Below are positions 27,048 through 36,166 of a DNA stretch of 64,000 nt, piece by piece. The stretch is from Planctomycetia bacterium (GTDB lineage Bacteria > Planctomycetota > Planctomycetia > Pirellulales > PNKZ01): the NCBI GenBank assembly GCA_021413845.1, contig JAIOPP010000008.1:186001-250000 (forward strand). Reading direction: 5' to 3'. Made by a program: the position numbers and the translations under genes. How positions within the stretch are numbered: the first letter of the stretch is position 1; each line of letters opens with the position of its first letter. The notes below the pieces were generated by a model. It did not search any database. It was not told the DNA's origin and saw only the letters and a list, made by a program, of their open reading frames with translations.

Positions 27048-28115
27048 TTACGCGATCGTCACTTCCTCGCTTAGGTAAACGTCTTGAATCGCGTGGAGAA
27101 GTTTTACTCCTTCTTCGCGCGGGCGTTGAAACGCTTTGCGGCCGGAGATCAGGCCCATGCCGCCGGCGCGTTTGTTGACGACGGCCGTAGCGACCGCTTC
27201 GGCGAAGTCGTTCTTCCCTGACGCGCCGCCGCTATTGATCAGGCCTGCTCGGCCCATGTAGCAGTTCGCGACTTGGTAGCGGCAGAGATCGATCGGGTGG
27301 TCGCTCGTCAACTCGGTATAGATCTTTTCATCGAGCTTGCCGTAGGCGGAGTTGCCGGTGTTGAGGGCTTTGAAGCCGCCGTTGTTTTCCGGCAGCTTCT
27401 GCTTAATGATGTCGGCTTGGATCGTGCAACCGAGATGATTCGCTTGGCCGGTCAGGTCGGCGGCGACGTGGAAATCTTTCTCCTTCGTCTTGAAGGCGTC
27501 GTTGCGCATGTAGCACCAGAGCACGGTCGCTAGGCCGAGCTCGTGGGCCATTGCAAAGGCTTGGCTTACTTCCACGATCTGCCGTCCGCTTTCGGCCGAG
27601 CCGAAGTAGATGGTCGCGCCGATCGCCGCGGCACCCATGTCGGCCGCTTCGCGAATCGTGCCGAACATGATTTGGTCGAACTTGTTCGGGAAGGTCAGCA
27701 GTTCGTTGTGGTTGATCTTCACGAGAAACGGAATCTTATGCGCGTACTTGCGCGCCGTGAAGCCGAGGACGCCGAACGTCGACGCCACGGCATTGCAGCC
27801 GCCGTCGATCGCGAGTCGGACGATATTCTCCGGGTCGAAGTAATCCGGGTTGCGCGCGAAGCTCGCGCCGGCCGAATGCTCGACTCCTTGATCGACCGGC
27901 AAGATCGAAAGATAGCCGGTGCCGCCGAGTCGGCCGTGCGCGAAGATCCGTTCGAGATTCACCAGCACGCGGTTGCTGCGATCGGACGGCGCGAAGACCC
28001 GATCGACGAAGTCATGGCCCGGCAGGTGCAGCCGTGCTTTGTCGATCTTGGGCTTGTCGAATCCGAGCAGGTGTTCCGCTTTGTCGCCGAGTGTTTGTGC
28101 GATGCCGGACGTCAT
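27048..28115 (-). CDS. fbaB: Class I fructose-bisphosphate aldolase
   Basis: A 355-residue DhnA-type class I aldolase, cleaving fructose 1,6-bisphosphate to triose phosphates. It matches the E. coli FbaB pattern along its length: LPGHD-x-[54 protein letters not shown] and [11 protein letters not shown]-type blocks are all present. The Schiff-base lysine is expected in the ADIIKQKL strand. The ATG has a GGGAGA site upstream. A short palindrome ACAGTC-N5-GACTGT (28178-28194) lies in the divergent gap with the next gene. No phosphofructokinase or other glycolytic gene is in the window. Confidence 0.96.
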   Translation of the reverse strand: MTSGIAQTLGDKAEHLLGFDKPKIDKARLHLPGHDFVDRVFAPSDRSNRVLVNLERIFAHGRLGGTGYLSILPVDQGVEHSAGASFARNPDYFDPENIVRLAIDGGCNAVASTFGVLGFTARKYAHKIPFLVKINHNELLTFPNKFDQIMFGTIREAADMGAAAIGATIYFGSAESGRQIVEVSQAFAMAHELGLATVLWCYMRNDAFKTKEKDFHVAADLTGQANHLGCTIQADIIKQKLPENNGGFKALNTGNSAYGKLDEKIYTELTSDHPIDLCRYQVANCYMGRAGLINSGGASGKNDFAEAVATAVVNKRAGGMGLISGRKAFQRPREEGVKLLHAIQDVYLSEEVTIA

Positions 28116-28177
28116 GGCTTGGTTCTCCCGATGTCGAAATCGAATCCGAACGGCGCGGCCTAGTTGCGTAGGTGTCG

Positions 28178-28194
28178 ACAGTCTACCCGACTGT
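28178..28194. promoter_or_regulatory. Small palindrome between divergent genes
   Basis: ACAGTC-N5-GACTGT, perfect half-sites, 63 bases upstream of the fbaB start and 58 upstream of the start at 28252. It could be an operator for either gene. Six-base half-sites occur by chance, so confidence is low. Confidence 0.3.
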
Positions 28195-28251
28195 TAAGAT
28201 ATGCGACACATATTCGGCACCGATAGCGACGGGAAAAAGAGGAGCAGTGAT

Positions 28252-29523
28252 ATGCCGCACGATCTGTTTTCGCGCCGAGATTTTCTCGCCGGCACGGCTG
28301 CCTTCGCCGCGGCGTCGCTCGATCTCGGCGCGGTTGCCTCTGCCGCGCGGGGCGCGGAGCCGCAGAAGCCGCTGCGCGTGGCCGCGATCAACTCGGTGTA
28401 TTATTTCAAGTCGCATGCCTATCACATCGAGGGCCGGATTCTCGACGGCTACAGTCGCGAAGGGGTGCATCATCAACCGCAACTAAAGCTCGCGCGGATC
28501 TTCAACGACCAGTATCCCGACAACGACTTGAGCCGCGAGCTGTGCCGGACGCGCGGGATCGAGTTATCTAAGACGATTGCCGAAGCGCTCGGCGGCCCGG
28601 GCAAGCTCGATGTCGACGCCGTCTTGCTCATCTGCGAGCACGGCGACTATCCGCAGAACGAGCTTGGGCAACTGCTCTATCCGCGCTATGAGATGTTCGA
28701 GCAAATCGTCGACGTGTTTCGCAAGTCGGGCCGGAGCGTGCCCGTGTTTATCGACAAACATTTGTCGTTCGATCATCGCCTAGCGGCGAAGATGGTGGCG
28801 GCTTCTCGCGAGCTGAAGTTTCCGTTGATGGCCGGCTCGTCGCTGCCGGTCACTTGGCGCCGGCCTGAGCTCGAACCGGCGCTCGAGACGCCGTTTCGCG
28901 AAGGGTTGAGCATCTTCGGATTCGATCCGAAGCGGGTCGAGATTTATCTCTTTCACGCACTCGAAGCGCTGCAATGCATGTGGGAGCGGCGGCGCGGAGG
29001 CGAGACCGGGATCGCGAAGGTGCGCTGCTTCCAAGGGCCGGAAGTTTGGAAAGCGGGCGACGAGGGAGTCTGGTCGTGGAAGCTGCTCGAGGCGGCCTTG
29101 GCGCGCTGCCCGAGTCGGAACGTCGGGCCGGTGAAGGAGAACGTGAAGGACCCGTCGGCGTTGGTGATCGACTATCGCGACGGCACCCGCGCGACGGTGT
29201 TGAACCTCATGGAGCAAGTCTCCGATCTCGCATTCGCGGCGACGGTCGCAGGGCAAGCCGATCCGCTGAGCACTTGGTTCGTGCTCCCCGCGCCGCCGGG
29301 AGCGAAGTTCTTCGACCCGCTCACTTGGAACATCGAGCGGTTCTTCGCGACGGGAAAGCCGCCGTATCCGATCGAGCGAACGTTGCTCACCAGCACCGCG
29401 CTCGACCTCGGCCTGCAATCGTTACACGCCGGCGGCAAGACGATCGAAAGCGCAGCGCTGGATATACGCTACGCACCGCCGGCCGATAGCGGCTTCTTCC
29501 GCGGTCGGTATACGGATGCATGA
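28252..29523 (+). CDS. Tat-exported protein of unknown function
   Basis: A 423-residue protein. The start at 28252 is fixed by an AAGAGGAGCAG ribosome site and by the signal LFSRRDFLAGTAAFAAAS, a canonical twin-arginine motif; a start 17 codons earlier would bury it. The body begins VAAINSVYYFKSHAYHIEGRILDGY and includes DAVLLICEHGDYPQNE, a block with acidic and histidine residues that might bind metal, and a later part (about 315-400) ending in a beta-rich region. I recognise it as a conserved planctomycete type but know no activity. It stands alone, divergent from fbaB, with a convergent chromate transporter downstream. Confidence 0.8.
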   Translation: MPHDLFSRRDFLAGTAAFAAASLDLGAVASAARGAEPQKPLRVAAINSVYYFKSHAYHIEGRILDGYSREGVHHQPQLKLARIFNDQYPDNDLSRELCRTRGIELSKTIAEALGGPGKLDVDAVLLICEHGDYPQNELGQLLYPRYEMFEQIVDVFRKSGRSVPVFIDKHLSFDHRLAAKMVAASRELKFPLMAGSSLPVTWRRPELEPALETPFREGLSIFGFDPKRVEIYLFHALEALQCMWERRRGGETGIAKVRCFQGPEVWKAGDEGVWSWKLLEAALARCPSRNVGPVKENVKDPSALVIDYRDGTRATVLNLMEQVSDLAFAATVAGQADPLSTWFVLPAPPGAKFFDPLTWNIERFFATGKPPYPIERTLLTSTALDLGLQSLHAGGKTIESAALDIRYAPPADSGFFRGRYTDA

Positions 29524-29559
29524 ACGGTGCCGCGAGTGGCATCTCAGTAGACGAAAACA

Positions 29560-30963
29560 TCAGTGCCAAGCCGGCGGCACGAAGTAGTAGGCCGCAACTC
29601 CGAGCAACCCGCAGACAGCGAGCGTCGTCGCGAGGCCGCGCTTCCAGTAGAAGGTCATCAGCATCGCCAAGACCGCGATCGCGGCGATGGCGGCATGCAG
29701 CGAGCCGAAGTCCGGCAAGAGAAAGCGCGTGCCGTAGAAGCGCGTCGTCGAGACGGAGCCGAAGAGTGTGTGCAACGAGAACCACACGGCAAGGTTCAGA
29801 ATCACGCCGACCACGGCGGCCGTGATCGTCGACAGGGCCGCGCTCAAGTTCTTGTTGCCGCGGAGTCGCTCGATGTAAGGTGCGCCGAGAAAGATCCAAT
29901 AGAAGCAGGGCACGAAGGTGACCCAGGTCGTGAGGACGGCGCCGATGATGCCGGCCGTCAACGGAGCGAATGGTTCCGGATGCCTGTAAGCTCCTAAGAA
30001 CCCGACGAACTCGACGACGATAATCAGCGGCCCGGGAGTGGTCTCCGCCATCCCGAGGCCGTCGAGCATCTCGCCGGGGCGGAGCCAACGGAAGTGCTCG
30101 ACCGCTTGCTGCGCGACGTACGCCAATACGGAGTATGCACCGCCGAACGTGACCATCGCCGCTTGACTGAAGAACGTCGCTTCATGGTAGAAGACGGAAC
30201 TCGGCCCGAGCAGCAAGCGCACGGCGACGATCGGTCCGAACCAGAGGGGAAGGCAGATGCCGGAAACGAAGGCCGCGCGGCGCCATGTCGGTGCGGGCAC
30301 GATCGCGCGATCGGCGATGCGCGCCGGCCCCTGCGAATCGCCGGGGCTCTGCTTGCCGTGTCCTGAGATGACATGAAAGCGGTCGGGTGCGATCCGTCCG
30401 CCGAGATAACCGACGATTCCCGCCGCGATGATCACGAGCGGAAACGGAATCTCGAAGAAGAAGATGGCGATGAACGAAAGGGCCGCGATCGCGACCATCG
30501 TGCCGTTCTTAAGCACACGCTTGCCGATTCTCAGCACCGCCTCGACGACGATCGCCATGACGGCCGGCTTCAAACCAAAGAACAGAGCTTGCACCAACGG
30601 CGTTTGCTGAAAGGTCGCATAGACGATGCTGAGCAGCATAATCGCGAGAAAGCCGGGCAAGATGAAGAGCGTGCCGGCCAGCAATCCGCCGGCCGTGCGA
30701 TGCATGAGCCAGCCGATGTACGTCGCCAGTTGCTGCGCCTCGGGCCCCGGAAGAAGCATGCAGTAGTTGAGCGCATGCAGAAAACGTTCTTCGCTGATCC
30801 ACTTCTTCTCGTCGACGAGAATGCGATGCATCACCGCGATCTGCCCGGCCGGTCCGCCGAAGCTCAGCGCGGCAACGCGACACCACGTCGGCAGCGCTTC
30901 ACGGAGGGAAACCGCTTGCGGTGGGCGCGCTTCGGCCGGTTCCACTTCGATGTCGTTCGTCAA
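29560..30963 (-). CDS. chrA: Chromate transporter, two-domain CHR type
   Basis: A 467-residue polytopic membrane protein with two CHR halves, the long-chain ChrA form. The first half has FGGPAGQIAVMHRILVDEKKW and LPGPEAQQLATYIGW; the second repeats the pattern with FGGAYSVLAYVAQ and GLGMAETTPGPLIIVVEFVGF. About ten membrane segments are visible. ChrA exports chromate, probably using the proton gradient; in organisms without chromate stress it may carry other anions. The start is TTG at 30963, supported by GGAAGG 8 bases upstream; no in-frame ATG precedes the first motif. No chrB or other resistance gene adjoins it. Confidence 0.93.
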   Translation of the reverse strand: MTNDIEVEPAEARPPQAVSLREALPTWCRVAALSFGGPAGQIAVMHRILVDEKKWISEERFLHALNYCMLLPGPEAQQLATYIGWLMHRTAGGLLAGTLFILPGFLAIMLLSIVYATFQQTPLVQALFFGLKPAVMAIVVEAVLRIGKRVLKNGTMVAIAALSFIAIFFFEIPFPLVIIAAGIVGYLGGRIAPDRFHVISGHGKQSPGDSQGPARIADRAIVPAPTWRRAAFVSGICLPLWFGPIVAVRLLLGPSSVFYHEATFFSQAAMVTFGGAYSVLAYVAQQAVEHFRWLRPGEMLDGLGMAETTPGPLIIVVEFVGFLGAYRHPEPFAPLTAGIIGAVLTTWVTFVPCFYWIFLGAPYIERLRGNKNLSAALSTITAAVVGVILNLAVWFSLHTLFGSVSTTRFYGTRFLLPDFGSLHAAIAAIAVLAMLMTFYWKRGLATTLAVCGLLGVAAYYFVPPAWH

Positions 30964-31209
30964 AGAAGCATCCTTCCATCTAGGAGCGCGCTCATGCAGG
31001 TGTTCTGATATTCGTCGTGCCGACGAACCAAGCGCGTCGGCGCGATCAGGAATTTATCGGCGCGGTCGATCATGATTCGGGGGGCGAGTTCGTTATGTGG
31101 GTAATCCATAGATATCCGCCCGAATTATGCACAAATGTGGTTTTAGGTACATCTCTTGCTCCGTGCGACCTTCCGGTTCGACATTCATTTCATTCAGGAG
31201 GTTCACGTC

Positions 31210-32472
31210 ATGTCATTCTTGTTTTCATCGAAACGATCGCGCAGTTTCGCAACGCTAGCAGGCGGCGCGTTGATTGCTTTCGGTTCGGTTTCGTTCGCAC
31301 AAGTCGTAGAAGATAAGGCGCCGCTACCATCGGCCAAGGTCAAGGAAAGCGACACGGTGAAGGAGACGGTTCCTACGAACCCAGCTCCCACGACAGCGAC
31401 TCAGAACGCCGCGAACCAAGCGACGAATGCCGCGCAAAACGCCGCCGCGAACGCGAAGGCCGCGGCCGACAACGCAGCCCAGGCAACCGGTCAAGCCGCC
31501 GATCGAGCTGCCGATCGCGCGAACAACGCCGCCGGCCGAGCCACGGGTCGAGCCGGCGCTGCGGCGAACAATGCCGCAGGCCGCGCCGCGAACACTGCCG
31601 ATCGTGCCGCCGATCGCGCGAACAGTGCAGCTAACAATGCCGCTGACCGTGCGAACAACGCCGCCACGCAAGGCACGCGCACGTACTCGAACGCCCCGAA
31701 CGGCGGCGCCGCCGCTCGCGTCAATGCCGGTGTAAACGCCGGTGTGAACGACGCCGCTGCGAACCCGAACTTCGGTCGGATCGCCACGCAGATCGGATTG
31801 AACTGGGCTGCCAATTCGGCCAACGCGCTGACCTTGTCGACGATCGCGCAGAATAGCGTCTTCACCAACGCCGGGTTCTTGCCGGGAGATCAATTCGTGT
31901 CGTTCGGCGGCACGCCTATCTCGTCGCAAGCTTCGTTCTATCAAAACCTAGGTTCGGTGCAGGCAGGTCAAAGGGTGCCGGTAGTCGTGCTCCGCAACGG
32001 TCAACAACAAACGTTGTACTGGACCCCGGATCAACGCTTCGTGCAGATGCAGCCGACGTTCCGAGAAGTTTCTTACGTCGATGTTCAACCGGCTGCCGTA
32101 GGCGGCAACACGCTCGGGATTCGCTTGGATGAAAGCGTGACCGATGCGGCGGTCGTGGCGACCGTGGCCGCCGGAAGTCCGGCCGCGAATGCCGGTGTGC
32201 GGCAAGGAGATCAGATCGTCGCGTTGAACGACCAAGAGGTCCATAGCCCGGCACAGTTCGAGTCGGCCGCAGCGCAGTTGCCGGTGAACAGTGCCGCACG
32301 AATCTCGGTGGCCCGCACGCTGGATCTACAAATCTCGCCGGTGCAACGAACGAGCGCCGTCGTACCGCAGGGCGGCCCGAGCAACGTGCAGCCGGCCGCT
32401 CCGATCGGCGTCGTCGATCCGGCGCGGCCGGTCGGTCCCGTCGGTCCGGTTCGCCGCTTTCGTGCGCGGTAA
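31210..32472 (+). CDS. Secreted PDZ protein with Ala/Asn/Arg-rich repeat stalk
   Basis: A 420-residue exported protein. A perfect AGGAGG (31196-31201) sits 8 bases ahead of the ATG, implying strong expression. After the signal peptide (1-30) comes an unusual stalk (about 63-155) built almost only of Ala, Asn, Arg, Asp and Gly, with recurring AADRANNAAGRA-type 11-residue units that could form a long amphipathic helix. Two PDZ-like domains follow (about 195-270 and 300-375), the second with VVATVAAGSPAANAGVRQGDQIVALN. A Pro/Val-rich tail ends in VGPVGPVRR. No protease domain is present, so this is likely a scaffold or envelope structural protein. A strong terminator follows. Confidence 0.85.
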   Translation: MSFLFSSKRSRSFATLAGGALIAFGSVSFAQVVEDKAPLPSAKVKESDTVKETVPTNPAPTTATQNAANQATNAAQNAAANAKAAADNAAQATGQAADRAADRANNAAGRATGRAGAAANNAAGRAANTADRAADRANSAANNAADRANNAATQGTRTYSNAPNGGAAARVNAGVNAGVNDAAANPNFGRIATQIGLNWAANSANALTLSTIAQNSVFTNAGFLPGDQFVSFGGTPISSQASFYQNLGSVQAGQRVPVVVLRNGQQQTLYWTPDQRFVQMQPTFREVSYVDVQPAAVGGNTLGIRLDESVTDAAVVATVAAGSPAANAGVRQGDQIVALNDQEVHSPAQFESAAAQLPVNSAARISVARTLDLQISPVQRTSAVVPQGGPSNVQPAAPIGVVDPARPVGPVGPVRRFRAR

Positions 32473-32496
32473 GGCGGTCATGAAGCAAAGGTGACG

Positions 32497-32531
32497 AAAG
32501 GGCGGAGCGCTTTATGTGCTCCGCCCTTTTC
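32497..32531 (+). terminator. Intrinsic terminator between convergent genes
   Basis: GGCGGAGC (32501-32508) pairs with GCTCCGCC (32518-32525), extended by AAAG and CTTT on the outside and followed by TTTT. Because A-rich and T-rich flanks occur on both sides it could act in both directions, serving the PDZ gene and the convergent dehydrogenase operon (which ends at 32546). Confidence 0.8.
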
Positions 32532-32545
32532 GTTACGCGAAGAAC

Positions 32546-33499
32546 CTAAGCGCGGACTTCATGCACGAGCGGCTTACCCGCAAGTCCGGCGCGAAGATTG
32601 TCGACGGAAAGTTCGGCCATGCGACGGCGGGTTTCGAGCGTTGCGCTGCCGAGATGCGGCACGATCGTGACGTTGTCGAGCGCGAGCAACGGATGGCCGC
32701 GCGGCAGCGGTTCGGGGTCGGTGACGTCGAGGCCCGCTCCGGCGATGCGGTTCTCCGTGAGCGCTTCTGTCAGCGCGTCGGTATCGACGACCGGTCCGCG
32801 AGCGATGTTGATGAGCATCGCGGTCGGCTTCATTTGCGCGAAGGTGCTGCGGTTCATCAGGCCGCGCGTCTCGGCGGTCAGCGGACAGCAGAGCATCACG
32901 TAGTCGCTCGTTGCGAGGAGTCGGTCGAGGGTCGCGTACTGAACGCCGAGCGCTGTTTCCACGTCCGGTCGACGAGTCCGGTTGTGATACTGCACCTGCA
33001 TGTCGAACCCGCGAGCGCGCTGGGCAACTTGCGCGCCGATGCGTCCCATGCCGACGATGCCGAGCGTCGAGGAATGGACTTCGCGGCCGAGCATGTAGCC
33101 GGGATCGTAGCGCGTAAACTCCGCCGACCGCGCGTAGCGATCGCCGACGACGATCCGCCGCGCCGCGGCCAAGAGGAGCGCGAAGCCCATGTCGGCCGTG
33201 GCGCCGTCGAGAATGCCGGGCGTGTTGCCGACCGGAATCTTCCGCTCGGCCGCGGCGCGAAGATCGATATGATCGACGCCGACGCCGTAGTTGCTCACGA
33301 CGCGCGCGTTGGGGAAACGATCGAGCAACGCACCGTCGACGCGCGGGTGGCCGTACGTGTAGACGGCTGCGATGTCGTGGCGGACGACCGTGTCGTCGGC
33401 GAGCCAGGGCATCCACTCGACTTCACCGGCAAGCATTTCGAGAATGATCGGCGCGAGCGGGCCATCGGCCATCACGCGGGGAAGGCCGGCGCTACTCAT
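32546..33499 (-). CDS. D-2-hydroxyacid dehydrogenase (glyoxylate/hydroxypyruvate reductase type)
   Basis: A 317-residue NAD(P)-dependent D-isomer-specific dehydrogenase. The Rossmann motif is GIVGMGRIGAQVA. Catalytic residues fit NIARG (Arg), DPEPLPRGHPL (Glu) and PHLGSAT (His). VSNYGVGVDHID and GNTPGILDGATADMGFALLL are typical of the glyoxylate and hydroxypyruvate reductase branch. It is the second gene of a pair: its start overlaps the stop of a PQQ-type propeller gene (ATGA). The physiological substrate cannot be told apart from sequence alone. Confidence 0.94.
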   Translation of the reverse strand: MSSAGLPRVMADGPLAPIILEMLAGEVEWMPWLADDTVVRHDIAAVYTYGHPRVDGALLDRFPNARVVSNYGVGVDHIDLRAAAERKIPVGNTPGILDGATADMGFALLLAAARRIVVGDRYARSAEFTRYDPGYMLGREVHSSTLGIVGMGRIGAQVAQRARGFDMQVQYHNRTRRPDVETALGVQYATLDRLLATSDYVMLCCPLTAETRGLMNRSTFAQMKPTAMLINIARGPVVDTDALTEALTENRIAGAGLDVTDPEPLPRGHPLLALDNVTIVPHLGSATLETRRRMAELSVDNLRAGLAGKPLVHEVRA

Positions 33500-34959
33500 G
33501 GCGATGTCTTAGCTCCCAAGCAATACACGGCTTGTTCGGTGCGGATGTAGATGCGATCGTCGGCGATCACCGGTGAGGCGACGGTCCGTTCGGCGAAATC
33601 ATGCGTGCTGAGGATGTCCCATTTGCCGCCGGCTGCGAGTACGTTCAAGCTGCCGCGTTCGCTCAGCAGGTAAACTTTTCCGTCGCCGGCGATCGGCGAG
33701 GCCATGTAGTTGCCCGCGCCGGGCAAGCGGCCGGTTTTCAGCAGCTTACCGTTCGCGGCATCGAGGGTCGTAAGAATGCCGCCGTCTTTCACGAGGTAAA
33801 CCACTTTGCGATACACGAGCGGACTCGGCACGTACGGCAATCCTTTTTGATACTGCCAAACGACTTCCATCTTCTTCACATCGGCCGAAGGTTCGCTCGC
33901 GCTCGTCGTCGGGCGGAAGACTTGGATCGAGTTCTTCGCGAGCTCGAACACGCGGGCATATTTTTTCCACTCCCCTTCATCGAGGCCGCGGTCTTGATTC
34001 AAGTCGATCCGGAAGAAGCGATCGAGCACTTCGGGATTGCTGACTTCGTCGCGCGCGAGTCGACCGTCGGCGTTCTTGTCCCATTGCTTCGTCGCCGATT
34101 CCCACGACTCCATGCCGATCCGCGCGTCGGTGTCGCCGCCGGGAGACCAAGTGGCGACGTACAGCATCTCGCCGTCGATCGCCGGTGTCGTGTTCACGAT
34201 GCGGGCCATACCGTCCATCGACCAAAGTTGCCGACCGGTTTCGACATCGTACGCCACGAGTTGCAGCGCACCGGCGACGATCAATTGCCGTCGGCCGCCG
34301 AGCGTCCAGACGACGGGTGTCGCGTAGCTGCGCGTGAAGCCTTCGCGCGCGGTCTTCCAAATCGTGTCGCCCGTGGCGGGATCGACCGCCAAGAGGAAGC
34401 TGTCGCGATCGTGGTCTTCGTTGAGGATGAGCTTGCCGTCGACGAGGATCGGCGAGCTGCCCGAGCCGAACTCATCTTGAAACGGCCCCATCGGCTTCGA
34501 CCATAAGAGCTTGCCGTCGAGGTCGTAGCAGAGCAGACCGTAGCTGCCGAAGAACGTGAAGACGCGGCGACCATCGCAAGCGGCCGTCGCTGCGGCAGGG
34601 CTGCCGGTCGGATGAAAGGTTTCGAGCTCGCGCGCCGGCGCGACTTGTCGCCAGCGCGGCTTGCCCGTGCGACGATCGAGCGCCACGGTCGCAAGCTCTT
34701 TATTCTCGAACGTCGTGAGAAAGATCGAGTCGCCGCAGACGCACGGCGTCGAGTGGCCCGGCGCGAGCGGTTGCCGCCAGAGAAGCGTGGAGTCGTCGAA
34801 CTTCTCGACGAGCGGTTTGCTGTCGGCGGCGACTCCGGCATCGGCGCGGAAGTAAGCCGCGGGTTCGGCCGCTTGCGCGAAGCTTGCGGCAAACAGCACG
34901 ATGATCCAACACGACGACCGACACGACCACGACGAAGTTGCGATACTCGGCGTTTTCAT
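33496..34959 (-). CDS. Secreted PQQ-type beta-propeller protein with EF-hand pair
   Basis: A 487-residue exported protein. The start at 34959 yields a signal peptide (MKTPSIATSS... ending ASFAQAAEP); the longer open frame upstream is arginine-rich and unlikely. The body is a PQQ-binding-like propeller with W-motif repeats such as TLLWRQPLAPGHSTPCV, GKPRWRQV, GKLLWSKPMG and TGRQLWSM. An EF-hand pair is inserted (DKNADGRLARDE and DLNQDRGLDEGE), so calcium binding is likely. It lacks the methanol-dehydrogenase Cys pair, so quinoprotein activity is not claimed. It overlaps the downstream dehydrogenase by 4 bases, an unusual partner for a secreted protein. Confidence 0.88.
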   Translation of the reverse strand: MKTPSIATSSWSCRSSCWIIVLFAASFAQAAEPAAYFRADAGVAADSKPLVEKFDDSTLLWRQPLAPGHSTPCVCGDSIFLTTFENKELATVALDRRTGKPRWRQVAPARELETFHPTGSPAAATAACDGRRVFTFFGSYGLLCYDLDGKLLWSKPMGPFQDEFGSGSSPILVDGKLILNEDHDRDSFLLAVDPATGDTIWKTAREGFTRSYATPVVWTLGGRRQLIVAGALQLVAYDVETGRQLWSMDGMARIVNTTPAIDGEMLYVATWSPGGDTDARIGMESWESATKQWDKNADGRLARDEVSNPEVLDRFFRIDLNQDRGLDEGEWKKYARVFELAKNSIQVFRPTTSASEPSADVKKMEVVWQYQKGLPYVPSPLVYRKVVYLVKDGGILTTLDAANGKLLKTGRLPGAGNYMASPIAGDGKVYLLSERGSLNVLAAGGKWDILSTHDFAERTVASPVIADDRIYIRTEQAVYCLGAKTSP

Positions 34960-35236
34960 TTGCGCTGCACTCGGCGGGAAGACGGAAGGTAGGCAGAGCT
35001 TATGGTAACCCATCGGCATGGCGGCGTTAAGCTTTGAGTCTCGACGTACTGGAGCGAGCCCTGCCGATAGGGAAGTGTGCAGCAGGAGCGGCTCCGCTAG
35101 ACTACGGCGAGCCGCGAACGGCAGCGTAGCTGCAGCGCGGGGCGACGTGAACTTATCAACGACGGTTTCAGCGCACGGAGCGAGAGCGGGTTCGAGCTCT
35201 CGGCCGTGCGCATCCATCTAACGGAGGACTTGGGCG

Positions 35237-35668
35237 ATGAAGATCAAACGAAACGGCTCGGCGGTTTGGAAGGGTGGACTTAAGGACGGCAAAGGAGCTA
35301 TCTCGACCGAGAGCGGCGCGCTGAGCGCTTATCCCTATGGTTTCGCCGCACGCTTCGAAGGGGTGAAGGGAACGAATCCCGAAGAGCTGCTCGGCGCGGC
35401 GCATGCGGGCTGTTTCACGATGGCCCTCTCGCTCATCTTGGGCGAAGCCAAGCTCACTGCCGACCAGATGGACACCTCGGCCCAAGTGACTTTGGAACAA
35501 GTCGAAGGGGGCTTCGCGATCACGGCCGTACATCTCACGCTCAAGGCGAAGATTCCGGGCTGCGATCAAGCCAACTTCGAAAAGCTCACCGGCATGGCGA
35601 AGGCCGGCTGTCCGGTATCGAAGTTGTTCAAGACTGAAATTACGCTCGACGCGACGTTGGTGGCCTAG
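35237..35668 (+). CDS. OsmC/Ohr family peroxiredoxin
   Basis: A 143-residue OsmC-type thiol peroxidase that reduces organic hydroperoxides. The two catalytic cysteines are C59 in GAAHAGCFTMALS and C125 in AKAGCPVSKLF, and R39 in FAARF supports them. The YPYGFAARFEG and NPEELLGAAHAGCF blocks mark the OsmC branch. A third cysteine (C109) is extra. The ATG follows a CGGAGG ribosome site. The 3' end overlaps the convergent gene on the other strand by 29 bases. OsmC is normally stress induced; no regulator lies beside it. Confidence 0.95.
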   Translation: MKIKRNGSAVWKGGLKDGKGAISTESGALSAYPYGFAARFEGVKGTNPEELLGAAHAGCFTMALSLILGEAKLTADQMDTSAQVTLEQVEGGFAITAVHLTLKAKIPGCDQANFEKLTGMAKAGCPVSKLFKTEITLDATLVA

Positions 35669-36146
35669 GCTCGCGCGACGTTCCGGAAGCGGCGAGGGCG
35701 ATGATCTCGTCGATATATGCTTCCGGCAAACCGTGTCGGCGTGCGCCGGTTGTGATTCGCAGCAAGTACTCGTCGCTCGGCCTGCCGATGTTCAACGCAT
35801 CGGTAGGCCGGACGATGTACGCGACCGCCGCGAGAGTTTGGCCCGCGAGATCGGTCACTTCGATCGGCCTGCGCTCGTAGCCCTGTTCGTAAACATCGAG
35901 CTTTGCCAACTCCGCTTCGCTAGAGCGATAGACGACGCCGAGCACGCTCGAGGTTGAATCACTCGGCCCGAGCGCGAGGATATTGGCGTATGCCGGCTCG
36001 CCGGGCTTGAGATGTTGGAAGACCAAGCGATAGTGCGCCAAGCGGGCCACACGCGGAGGATGCTCGGCGCGGCCGATCGAACCGACGCGGGCGAGCATCT
36101 GATCGGTCAGAAGATTACTGCCGTAGGCGAAGTACCAGGCGTCCAT
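35640..36146 (-). CDS. Gamma-glutamylcyclotransferase-like protein
   Basis: A 168-residue protein of the GGCT/AIG2-like fold. It opens with WYFAYGSNLLTDQM; YGSN (8-11) is the family glycine/serine loop that binds the substrate. A VYEQGYERRPI segment holds the expected catalytic glutamate. The C-terminal part (PSDEYLLRITTGARRHGLPEAYIDEII) is the usual helix that closes the barrel. It likely cyclises gamma-glutamyl compounds to 5-oxoproline, but AIG2-like members vary. The start at 36146 removes a long arginine-rich extension. Its tail overlaps the tail of the OsmC gene by 29 bases, an antisense overlap. Confidence 0.88.
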   Translation of the reverse strand: MDAWYFAYGSNLLTDQMLARVGSIGRAEHPPRVARLAHYRLVFQHLKPGEPAYANILALGPSDSTSSVLGVVYRSSEAELAKLDVYEQGYERRPIEVTDLAGQTLAAVAYIVRPTDALNIGRPSDEYLLRITTGARRHGLPEAYIDEIIALAASGTSREPRPPTSRRA

Positions 36147-36166
36147 AAAGACCTGCGTCGAGTACG

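Noticed and set aside
35018-35221. Short plus-strand open frame upstream of the OsmC gene
   Set aside because: Arg/Ser-rich, no ribosome site and no family pattern.
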